Position numbers and translations under genes: made by a program | From: Tachypleus tridentatus | Taxonomy: Eukaryota; Arthropoda; Merostomata; Xiphosura; Limulidae | Reading direction: 5' to 3' | Assembly (NCBI RefSeq): GCF_004210375.1 | Contig: NC_134830.1 | Span: 67,124,326-67,188,325, forward strand | Length of the DNA stretch: 64,000 nucleotides | Notes under the pieces: model-generated | Seen by the model: the letters and a program-made list of their open reading frames with translations, nothing else | Told to the model about the DNA's origin: nothing | Databases searched by the model: none | Part shown: in pieces, positions 11,643-22,719 of the stretch | Layout of the letters: every line of letters begins with the position of its first letter | How positions within the stretch are numbered: the first letter of the stretch is position 1

Positions 11643-12253
11643 TGCAGCAATGCCAGCATTTTGTGAACGCCATACCCAAACACCAGCATCAGATACAATG
11701 TCTACAACACCCGTTGAAAATATCCAACATTAGTACTTGGTTGACTAGCACTAGGAAGCCATTCATCTAGAGGAATTCAAGGCCAAAGTGGTGTGTTAGG
11801 GTTGGACCCCTCAACCACCAGGATCCTCTCCCCTCCTTCATGGGTCACCATGCATGGCAAACATGTGAATGGATGTTAAGATCCCAGAGGAAGTAAACTG
11901 AAAGAACAGAACCTTCCCTGGGAGGTCCCCTCACCTTGTGCAGTAATCCACACTGAGGGGTTGCATAAATAACCCAACCATGTTCTGTTATATTTGTGGT
12001 AAATGAAGAAAGAAAAACATTATAGAATTCGTAAAAAAAATGTATTACACATATTCTGAAATGACACTTGGGGCAAATCATAGGCTCTACACAAAGTTTG
12101 AACCATTTGTGTTGAAGAGTTGAGTCAATGACTAAAATCTAAGAAAATTATTTGCCTTTTTGAATTCTAGTGGTCTGACGTGAGCCTAGAAACCAAACAG
12201 ATAGCTACTGGTTTTGCTTTTGTAACATGCAAGGCCAAAACACTTGAAATGAA

Positions 12254-12850
12254 ATGGAAATTTTTTATCCAAACTTCCAATATCCTATAAGACTTGTAGC
12301 TCATGGACCTGCATCTACTCCACCAGAGATTTTTGGTAATGTTTCATCTGATTCTGGATCTGATGTACATAGAAATGATATCATGGACTGTTTTCAACCT
12401 AAACTCTCTGAGGAACCACAACTTTTTTTTTCTTTTACACAATGTGAATTTAATGATTTGAACCTTCCATTGGATTCTTCAGAAATCTTTGGGTCCAGAC
12501 TTCAGTTTAGAACCATCTTTCTCCAGGAACATCATTTTACTGGTATAGGAACTGTAAGAGTTTATACTATACTTTACACAAGGAAGTTCTTTGGTTTATT
12601 GCAAAAGTATTGCTAGATTAATACCAATGTTAGGAGCTACAATCTGTGAATGACATTAGTGGAGAGTGCTTCTCTTCCTACTGCTCATTTGGTTCATTTG
12701 AAAGAAACGTAAGAAAATCTCAAACTTCCTAAACAAGGTCAAAATGAATATCATTTTTGGATTAAGCACACAGAAATTACTGCAGAACATGCAAAAAATT
12801 AAGACAAAGGCATCACATGCCTGTTATTTACATAGGAGGCTTGTAAAAAT
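12254..12850 (+). pseudogene. Decayed fragment of an uncharacterised repetitive protein family
   Basis: A 120-codon frame (12254-12616) includes CEFNDLNLPLDSSEIFGSRL. After stops, a shifted segment near 12665-12730 reads ASLPTAHLVHLKET followed by ENLKLPK. I remember the combination 'NDLxRDLNLPKxxAELLGSRL' and 'PxAHSVHLKExYENLK' from multicopy, transposon-associated predicted proteins of many arthropods, whose function I do not know. The fragment lacks the middle and end and has internal stops, so it is a relic. The family match is from memory. Confidence 0.5.
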
Positions 12851-12959
12851 CAGTTTATTTGTTAAGCATAAAACTCCACACAGGAACAAAACCCAATTTT
12901 AAATGTTATAAGCTCACAGCCTTACTGCTGAGTCACCAGATGGTGGAAGCAGCAAATAG

Positions 12960-13990
12960 TAATAGTAAGACTGATTATGCATGTAGATTTGGATTTTGTG
13001 AATAGATGGATATAGAGATGACAAAATTAGATGATAAAAATACAAGCTGTACAAACTTCATGAGTTTTTAAATATTATTAAACACCCTTGCAAATGGGTT
13101 TTAATGAAATTAGTTCAATATTCACTATTTGGAAAAATCACATTTCTTAATTATGTTATCGTTTGAAAGTTACAAAATCATAGGGTATAATTTCTACAAA
13201 ATTAGGAAAGCAAGCTATTTGATAAATATTATTATTATACATCAGGTTTTAAATTTTATAAGTGAAAATATATTTGAAACAGAAAATTTATTTAATTTTG
13301 TATTTTAATATAATGAAAAAAATCACTTAAGACTGTAGTTAAAATTATTAGAAAAATTAGATTAATATTCATTATTTTATTTTCTATTGAAATCAACCAT
13401 CTAGTCACTCTAATGGCTTGGTGGTATGAAAGACTTAAAACACTGGGAACCGAATTAACACACCTGTAACTGGCAGAGAACAAATTATCCATTGCACAGC
13501 TTTGCATTTAATGACAATCAAACCGATCATTGAAATCAAATATAAAATTAGTGTATTTTTCTATTTCCAATATTTATCAAATTTGATTCCATTGTTTTTC
13601 TCAAATCTAGAAAATTTTGGGATTTTCCTGGGTAAAGAACATATTTCTTCCTGAACACACTTTTATAAATAATGTGAAATGTATTTTTATTATAATATAT
13701 ATTCAAGAACTTCATTTTGCTGTAAATACTTCATAATAATTACATTACCGAAACAAGAGAATACCTTTATTAATCAGCAATCGATGCTAATCCAGACTGA
13801 ACATTTTTAAACTTTAAAGCACTAAACATTTTAATTAAAAAACAGCCAAATAAAATAGCAGAAAAAGTACATGTACATTTATGGTTTCTAATAAAAAATT
13901 CCATACAATAGTATTAACATTCATTTCTGTTTACCATACATTAATAAAATAGTGTTTACAGTTGTAAATTGATTTCATTTCATTAAGTTT
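12960..13990. repeat. Unit 1 island matching 44570-45670
   Basis: About 1 kb of non-coding sequence aligns with 44570-45670 in the same orientation, with small indels. Both copies include a family-2 SINE relic (13421-13520 and 45008-45125) and shared unusual words such as AATCAGCAATCGATGCTAAT. This is the far end of the duplicated unit, and similarity stops near 14000 and 45680. Confidence 0.8.
13421..13520 (+). repeat. SINE family 2 relic shared by both units
   Basis: Degenerate copy with a GGCTTGGTGGTATGAAAG box-A-like part, a weak box B and the tail words GGCAGAGAACAAATTATCCA and TTGCACAGCTTTG. The same relic is at 45008-45125, so it is older than the duplication. Confidence 0.6.
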
Positions 13991-13999
13991 TATTCATTG

Positions 14000-16900
14000 C
14001 AACTTTGGATTGACCTGTTTATTATTTTTATGCATAGGGAAACATAAGAAAGAAAGAATGTTTTGAAAAATAAAGATATACATTAGGATAAATTGGATAT
14101 AGTAATTTGACTGTGTGCTATTCAGTGTTGACGAGAGTGCTGTGCTTTTCATTTGTCTATCATGCCGAGTTGCATTATAATTGTTTTTGTGTTTTTTGAA
14201 TCCCTATACAAGATGATGTCTTAAAAAAAATTGAGACTACTTTTTTGTACGATTTAAAATTGGAAAAAATGCAGCTAAGGCCTCTAAAACACCAATTTAG
14301 CCTTTGCACCCATAAAAGGTTATAGTGACAGTATGGTGGTCTGTAGAGGGAATTATCCATTACTTCTTTCTGCAACCAGGTTAAACAATTACAGCACAAT
14401 CTTACTGCCAACAAATTGATAAAATGCATTCAAAGTTAACTGCCAAACAGCCATCCTCAGTGAATAGGCATGGACTGATTCTGCTGCAAAATACCACCAA
14501 ATCCCATTCCTCACAAATCACCATTTCAAAGTTGAGAATTGAAATATGAAATTTTGGAGCATGCACCACACTCAACTGAGATATCTCCAACTGATTATCA
14601 CATTTTCCAGCACATTGAACTGTTTTTCCAAAACAAAACGTTTGAGAATCAGGAGACCATTTTTCAAAGCCTTTGAAGAGTTTATTGCATCTAAAACAAG
14701 GGAGTTTTATATGGGATATGTTCATTAGTATACTGTTGGTATAAAATTATAGCAGCAAATGGAACATATATTGATTAACAAAACTGGTGTTTATTAAATA
14801 TATGGCACTTTAAGTTTTACCTATACAATTGGCTATTTCATATGAAACAAACTAATATAATGTACTCCAACCTCTGTACAAGTTTTGAAAACCTAAGAAT
14901 ATTTATTTTAAAAACTTGATTATGACGTTGGAAAATTTAGAACACCATAATCAACTTATATTCTGGTAAATGAAATTAAATGATATTATAACCAGTAATT
15001 ACCCAGGAATTGGCAGTAGACAAGGCATAATGAATTCATTTAAGGTAAAAAAAAGCAACCTTCACATACCTGAATTACTGGCTTTACTTTCTTTTTTTCT
15101 TTTACTTACTTTAATTTTAAGAATTAAAACACACAGGTGGTTATTCTCTTGAATTAAATAATAACCTTTTACATTTAATGCAAAGCAGCTATTTAATTTT
15201 ACTGATCTTAATTTATGATTTGTGTAAATCGAAAGAATTTAGCAGCAAGTAGAGAAATGTGCATATTACATGCCCTTTAGGATATAATATACACACTTCA
15301 ATGAAAATAAACAATACTTTCATAAAAAATACAAACTAAAAAAATCGCTTCACTAACAATGGAAAACACTTTTGCAAAACCTTTTACTTAAAATACTTTA
15401 ACCTAAAGAAAAGTAATCAAACAAAATCAACATGAAAATTCACATGTATTTATTTTTATCATTGATGTAATTACTGAAAATGTATGAATATAACATAAAA
15501 AACTGCTCTGTAAATTCAGAGGTGCTGGTAACTTTCAATTTATTCTCAAATATAATCATACGTTATACAGTATATATGTTATTATTCAAAAAAACATTTT
15601 ATATTTTTGTTCCTTTATGAAATTTTTTTTATTACCTCATGAGTGAATTACTCAAGAAAACTAATGCATGGTAATGAGATGAGTAAAACTTACTTTCCTT
15701 TTCTGTATAGCTTCACATGGTGAACAAATATTATTCTAAGAAGGGGAACAGACTGAACTTGCATTCACCATACAAATTCTTTGGTGATTTTCACATATAA
15801 ATATAAATGCTTTGAAAAGGACAGGTCACTTAATGTTTTCCTAATAAAATTTACTAGTTTAAATTAAACTTTTTTTACCTTTTATGTCATATTCATGTGC
15901 AATTTGGTAGTTAACTTTGTTTTTTTTACACTAAATATTTGGACACCTAATGAAACAAATTTGTTACTTCTTTCAAAATCATCATACTTTCTTACCTTTT
16001 CAGCATGTTTATTTCAAAAATTTATGTGGATGTAAATTTAAAACATTATAACTTAAATCCTTATGATGAAAAATAAAAGTTACAAAGAGATACCATATTA
16101 ATCAAGAACACATTTCCTTGTATAATTATACACTTTTGGAACATACAATAGATATTTCGTTATTTAAAAAGATGACTTGCATAATTCTGAGCATATTTAT
16201 TCTTCCAGAACACAATTACGATTTACACTATTTGTTCATAATTAGTTTCACATTTAAATCTTAAACTAGTTTACAAACTTACTTTATCTATAAAAGATTC
16301 TCAAGTCCTGCACAAAATAGCAAGTTATTGAGCTCTTGTAGATCTGCATGAAAACCAAGTTCTTTTGTGGCAAACCAAAGTTTATATTTTTGTATACCAA
16401 AAATGTATCTATGATAACACTTACCCATCTCACTCTTTAGTTTGATCTTAATAAAAGGTTCTCTTCTTTACCCATCAAAGGACTGGTATGAATTCTACCT
16501 CACTTACTCCAGTCTTTGTACCACACTACTTCATCCCTAGTGATTTTAACCCTGTGACTCTCTCAACTTGAGACCTTTCTACCTGATCTTTATACAAGCT
16601 CTCCATTATTCTTGCATATTTTTTGAGACTAGCAAGAATATCAGACCCAAACATCAGTCACCGGACGTAGTAAGGGTTTGATAGTGTGAAAGGAGATAAG
16701 TATTATCTGAAATATATTTTTGGTAATAGGAAAATGTATACTTCCCAAACACCCCCATCCCTCACACTTTAGCTAGAATATCATGCTTATCAGGTGGAGA
16801 GGCCAGTGAGGGAAAGATCTACACAGAAAGTATCTGCATAGAAAAACAGGCATGCAAAATTGAGATACACTAAAACATGTCAGTGTGGGGTCTGCACTAC

Positions 16901-17745
16901 TTATGGAACAGGTATGCTCTGTGCCCAAATAAAGCAAAATCTAAATGTGGGTGGTAAAGGTCAACTGGTTACAGAGTTAATATTATTCATTCATGATATT
17001 GTCTAGCCCCCAACTACACAGATGTGGTTTCACATCTCACTGTTGGAATTATAGGGTTGTGGATGCGAGGTGTAGTGGCTAGGGTATGGGAGAATGCAGT
17101 ATGATATAACTGTATCATAGAAATATAAATATAAATGGAAACCATCCTGAAAGTTACAGGGAATTGTATCTCAAGCCACTGGAATTATGAAGAGAAGGTT
17201 AGCAACACCTAAGTGAACAAACCCTCACTCCAACCTTAAGATGCACAGAATGCAACAAATTGAACTCAGGATTATTGACCCAATTCACATCTCACTCATC
17301 CTAAAAAAACAAAGATCATTCTGCCTGGGATTACAAACCAAAATCTTACCTCCTCAACCTATTAGGCAAGACAACCCCTCCTGCTACTGAAATTATGAGT
17401 AGGATGTGGAACAAGTTCAACCAATAACTCAATTGATGTGATGCTCCACAGGTAGAATTATGAAGAATTGAAGGTTTACTTCCAATAATAATGGAATGTA
17501 AGAGAATGACCAAAAACAAGGGACAAGCTCACACAACTGCATTTTTGAATCAGAAACATGAAGAAACTCCCTTGTAGAATGGACTGGCTTCTCACCTTAT
17601 CTCCAGTAAAACCAGCCAGGGTTAAGGGTGGGAGGGTATCCAGCTTCACCCTCTTCTCTTTGAGTGGAATAAATAGCAGACAGAGACCTCTGTCCACCCC
17701 TCCAGTGACAAGAAACAAAGTGTAAAGACTCCTTTTCTCCCATAT
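14000..17745. other. Spacer between duplicated units, no gene recognised
   Basis: AT-rich sequence to about 16450, then less AT-rich sequence with decayed-repeat character. Open frames at 14175-14429 and 14402-14725 overlap, are short and show no domain, so I do not call them genes. No splice-supported exon series, RNA gene or intact transposon was found. Confidence 0.4.
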
Positions 17746-17749
17746 TTGA

Positions 17750-18335
17750 TTGATTGATTGATTTAGTGTTTTACGGCACAAAGCAGTTTGGCTATCTGCA
17801 CCAAAAGACCAGTAAGAAGGTAAAAATAAATTAAATGTAGTAAAATACATAAAAGGAAAACAAAACAGCATTGAAAAACAGAAAAAGCACAAAACCAATG
17901 TTGACACCTAGTCTACAATATTAAGAGAGAAAGCAGAGTAAGAGAAGTAGTAAAGGACTTTCTCTAGCAAAATGGTAATGATCATAACCCGCCAGGAAGA
18001 CTAACAGGTAAGTACAAGAACCACCGTTAGTCACCTGAAGTTGGCCTTTCCAGTCCTGGTTCCAGGTTATGTGTCATAACAGCCATTATCAAAAGGTAAA
18101 ATAATAAAAATTTTAAAAGACATATAGCAAAATCGTAATAATAATTAGCCAAATGTCTGGTAAAAAGGTAAAAGTAAAGTAAATGTAGTAAAATTCATAA
18201 AAGGAAATAAAGGTAAAAACAAAACAGCAATTAAAAACATAAAATGGCATAAAACCAATGTTGACATCCAGTCTACAAAGTTGTAAAGGACTTTCTGTAG
18301 CATAAAGGTAATAATCATGATCTGCCAGGATTCTC
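17750..18335 (-). repeat. Jockey-type LINE 3' UTR copy with internal duplication
   Basis: On the minus strand this ends in a (TCAA)n-type tail (TTGATTGATTGATT at 17748 on the plus strand). It matches the 3' part of the LINE at 8.2-8.75 kb: the CACAAAGCAGTTTGGCTATC-like end and the ACCTGAAGTTGGCC-type module reversed at about 18030-18055. A block of about 400 bp (AAATGTAGTAAAAT through CAAAACCAATGTTGACA) occurs twice, near 17835-17905 and 18180-18265. No coding part of the LINE remains. Confidence 0.65.
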
Positions 18336-18339
18336 CAAT

Positions 18340-20235
18340 AGTGTGTGAGGGAATCACAACAGAGAGTTGTACAGAATGATGCTCCAGAGATATTGTAATA
18401 GGTGAACCACTTTCCCTATTTTGAAAAGCAAACCAATTCCAATTTGTTCAAGTCAGGGATTAGCAGGGAAGGGCAAAGTCACTTTACACTTTACTCATGA
18501 TAGTCCATGAATGGTGGTCCAGTATTATGTGATATATGATATAGAACAACTGTTCAACACCCACAGAGTGCCAAGGCAGTCTTATGAAACACCCCATCTC
18601 AGGATTCATTACTACCAGGAACTTAGTTATTTGTCTAGTGGTAGATAGCACAGACTTGTAAAAGCATACCTAACCAGGCAACATTCACCACTGAGCATCA
18701 ATATAAGGAATACAATAGCACAAAAGAAACAAAGTTTCTTAACTTTTTCACAATCAAGTCAGGATATATAAAGTAAAATATCCATGAGGGCAGTCAAAAC
18801 TTCTCTTCTAAGGAGATTGCCAAGTCAGGTAAATAGTGTGATATATTGGTGTTAAGTGTGATCAATATTCAAGTCTGTATAATTTCCTTTAATGGGTGAC
18901 ACAACCGAGAAGGCAGGGGTACTGATATATGTCAAACTTAAGATAAGAACCTAAATATCTCCACTCTTAAAACTAAAGGCCAGAGTAAGCTATTCAAGGT
19001 GACAAATCCAACGTGTGAAAGTAACAGAAGACTAGCTGCATGATATCAGAGGATCTCAATGGTTAAATAACCAGGTAGGCATCTGCAATGTCGAGTTTTG
19101 TCACCATCCAGGTGAAAAAAGCTATTGAATGGCAAGAAATAACTCCACTGTAAACCAAGGAGACTAGAGGAAGTAACTGAAATGAGAAAGGCCAATATCA
19201 TGAACAATCATCCATGTTTTTTGTACTATAAATAGCCAAGAACAAAAAAAAAACACACTGAGAGTAAGCAATGCATTCTGTAACCTCTTTGTGCAGTAAA
19301 TCCTGGATGGTTTGTTTTCAAGTTGGAAGTAAGAGGGTCCTTGAGGAATGGGAAGCCAACAAGTATATTAGACAGAGAAAGAGATGTGAATTGAATGACC
19401 AACCGATCTGTGATGAATGTCTCCTATACTGACACAAACCCTAAGAGATTAGACTCCACTAGACCTGAGCTCCATAAGGTAGTTATTCATACCAAAATCT
19501 CTGAACAAGGATTCTTGCTGGTAAGGTCAAAATTGTTTTTAAGTCCCAGCGAATCATGGTGCCAATGTAGGAGATCTAGAAACATGAACAGGAGATACAG
19601 TAAACCATCACATCGAAGAATTTTGGGAGTTTGGAAGACAGTGTAGAAAATTAAAAACATAGACAGGCCACATCTAAACAAGATTCCATGGAGTCTGGGA
19701 TTATGGGAAACTGAGAATGATGAAGATGAACAATAATATCTTGTTGTGAAAGGGTGCAAGAGCTAAATGTCCATCTGAGGTTCATCATTAGCTGTCTGAG
19801 AAGTGAAAGGTGCTAAAAAAAAAGTATAAATTCTGACTAGTTGACTCTTAATCTCCCACAAACTTAGTATCAGAACCAAAACAAAAAAAAAATCAGACTG
19901 TATGTAATATCCTACCTCTCTGTATTTAAGGAACTGTATGTCATCTGCAGAAGGTACCTCCCCCCACCCTGATACCCAGATAATGTTAGGTTGTTAGGTG
20001 GTAGAGAAGGGGAATCAGGTAACTCTGATTTTAATCATAAAATAAAAAACAAAATACATATGAAACTAAAAACCACTAGGGGCAACATAGTAGTGTATAA
20101 AGACTGGAGCAAACAAGATGGAATTTGTACCAATGGTCAGAAGGAAAATAAAGAGAACCTTTCATCAGGAAAAAAAAAAAAAAAGCATGAGAGAAAGTGT
20201 GTTTTGAAATATCTGGTTGTTATACATGATGCCAT
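18340..20235. other. Unrecognised, probably decayed repeat sequence
   Basis: Base composition is less AT-rich than the flanks and stops occur in all frames every few dozen codons. Short frames at 19395-19646 and 19487-19759 overlap on opposite strands and look like chance. It may be an old transposon, but I cannot identify a class. Confidence 0.3.
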
Positions 20236-20615
20236 TAATACACCATATATTACTGTTAATATGCAGCACTGTACACTAATGGTGTTTTCATATATTGTAA
20301 ATTATTAATTGTAGCCACTATTAAGTACATCTTAAGAAACGATTATGTAAAGTCTGTATCACTTAATAACTGAAGAGTCATGGTTGCTGTTTAAAGGAAT
20401 ATTCTCTTCAGAGAAAACTGATTTGAAATTTTTTGAAGTTGTAATAAGATGTTTGAATATCTAACATGATTACTTGGTGATAAACCAGAGTACTTAAAAA
20501 GTACTTATAAAGAACAGTTCATACATATGATTCAGGTAAAAAGAAAGTAATACAATGAGAACCTCAGTATTTGATTCTTTTTCCAAACTAATTTTTAATA
20601 TTACAAAGTTTGTAC

Positions 20616-20644
20616 CTGTTTCCTTCTCTCCAATTTTCTGGTAT
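20616..20644 (-). other. Candidate 29-nt microexon (unit 2)
   Basis: Counterpart of 614-642 with the same acceptor-like and donor-like flanks. There is no evidence of transcription, and no partner exon was identified. Confidence 0.15.
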
Positions 20645-22719
20645 CTGAAAAAGACAAACTTTTAACATTATAATACCTGAATAAAATATACTGAGGGTTC
20701 ATCACACTTTATAAAAACTATTTCAAGTGATACTGCCCTTGGATTTCTAGCCCTTTCCAAACACTGTTGCTTCCTCCACTACTTTTTTTATGATCAACCT
20801 GATGGCATTACTTTCCAAAATGACATTTTTCATTTGTTTTAATGGTCAGCAAGGTCACCCTCAAATCATATCTATTAACAACTTTCCACAAGTCCTACAC
20901 ATAGGCTCTAAATACCATTTGACCACAAAAAACTCACTGGAGCTTAAAGTACCCTAAAGGGCTTGACAAATGTGGTTAAACAGGTTTCTGAGATGTTAGT
21001 TCCTCCAGCCACCTTTCTCATCAATTCATCTGCTGATTTGACATTGTGGCTGGAAGCTTGAAAACTTTTACTCATGAACTTTCTTCAACTTTAAATTCTT
21101 GTTTACTTTGTTAACAGTACTAGGAGTTATACCAAGCTACAGGATAATGCTATTTTGCAACAGAGGGTTCTCTTTCAAAATTATAGCTTTCACTTTGCTT
21201 AGGACTGCATTACTATGTGTTGGATTGAAGTGTCTGGAGGAAGAATTCCTACCTTAGGAGGTAATGCAGCATATTCCTGCAACCAAAATAGTACTCATGG
21301 TGGCACTGCACGTTCATACTGTTGAAAATGCACCATGAATCACATATGTGCTATGGCTTATACCTGCAACAACATACCACATTAAAAACATGCACATTAT
21401 TCTTATAAAGTGTGATTAAGCTTGCTCATCTACAAATAGCCTGAGACCAATACTTCTTTTACAATTTTTATTACCTCCTTTTGAAAGACCTTCCTATTAT
21501 AACAATAATACTTAGGCCAATTGAATGTTCTGATGGATCATACCAATGTTTCAGAACTTAATCACATTTAGTCATTAAATACCTGGCCTAATTATAATTA
21601 AAAATTATATTTGCTTGCACAATGCACAAGACATTTGTCTGCTATACAGTAATACTTTTCTATACATTAAAATCCCATTTTACTATGCCCTACACTACAT
21701 GCTAAACTGAATTTTATTAATGTAGCAAATTGCAATAACTGAATTTTTTTTACAACATAAAATGGAAAAAAATTAAAGTTAATTTTTTTTGTTGAATTTT
21801 CTTTATGATCAGTTATTTGAAGAAAACAAAACAATAATTTTAATTCTTTCACTGACATTGACACACATCTATGACCCACTCTAAAACAGTGCCATAGGAA
21901 TTTTGGATTTTATATATCTTCACAACATTAATCAGATTCAAGTTTTACATAAGCAATAAAATATTAAAACATTCTCCTTCTTCTGTGTTTATCATGTATC
22001 TAGAAATTAAGCTGGCATTGGAATAGATGTTACTTATAAATATGACAGTAAACAAGTTAAAAAAATTACCACCTGTGCAAATAAATTTGAAAGTAAAGGC
22101 ACTTATTATAAAGAAAAGGCTAATTCAACAAAACATACTCCTTTTGAAGTATAAAACCAATCACTACTGCTTACAAAGATGATCACTCCATCTCTAATTT
22201 TAACTTAAACCATGACAACCAATGACCTTCCTCAGTTTACTACTGTATCATACACTACTTGTTTGAAAATAGTCACTTATTTTTTAATATATCTATTAAA
22301 TTTTAGGAAGCTGGAATAAGTGTACATTTTTTAAATTAAAGTGTGTGCTGTCCACCTGATTCTGAAATTTTTTGTTGATGCTTGGCCACATATATAAAAA
22401 TAAAGTGAGTTGTTAGAATGCCATCATCATTTCTTTCACAGCTGATATAACTACAGCTTATTTTAAATTTAAATCATAAAACTAAAAAGTATTTATTATA
22501 TAGATTCACACAAAATATTAAGTCAAGCAGTGCTATCAAATCAGCCTGAGTAGAATCTTCATAACAATAATAGTAAAAACATCTTTCTATCCTGCTGTTA
22601 AAACCCTTCACATAGTGATTAATAGAAATTTTAACATTACTAACAGTATTACATCTTCCAGTTTTTTATTTATTTCTGTGCAAAATATTACCTGTTCATT
22701 GTTACACTGACTAAGTCAG

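Larger units (their letters stand above)
8205..11850 (-). mobile_element. Jockey-type LINE, decayed, internally deleted
   Basis: One minus-strand element runs 5' to 3' from about 11850 to 8205. In order I see gag-like ORF1 with a zinc-knuckle region (11642-10440), RT (about 10430-9730), RNase H (about 9745-9100), a C-terminal Cys/His segment (about 9080-8860) and a 3' UTR. The 3' UTR repeats the CTGAAGTTGGCCTTTCC module twice (about 8500-8575 and 8675-8725). The endonuclease that should open ORF2 is missing: ORF1 runs almost directly into RT. Frameshifts and stops are frequent and the RT box reads FVND instead of YVDD, so it cannot move itself. Confidence 0.85.
235..14000. repeat. Segmental duplication unit 1 (contains PYM copy 1)
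   Basis: By-eye alignment shows this block is collinear with unit 2. Positions 240-6290 match 20245-26850, 6290-6420 match 32945-33070, 6690-6990 match 43790-44060, 7740-8010 match 44280-44560 and 12960-13990 match 44570-45670, all in the same orientation. Unit 1 carries insertions missing from unit 2: a LINE fragment at 3318-4066, SINEs at 7071-7703 and a Jockey-type LINE plus a coding relic at about 8.2-12.85 kb. Divergence varies from nearly none (about 520-1010 and 1815-4620) to clearly diverged (about 1010-1810 and 4640-6290). The boundaries are approximate. Confidence 0.8.

Noticed and set aside
14175-14725. Two overlapping minus-strand frames (84 and 107 codons)
   Set aside because: Cys-rich by chance, overlapping each other, with no recognisable motif and no splice context.
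17476-17907. 143-codon minus-strand frame
   Set aside because: Its N-terminal half translates the LINE 3' UTR repeat and its tail, so it is not an independent gene.
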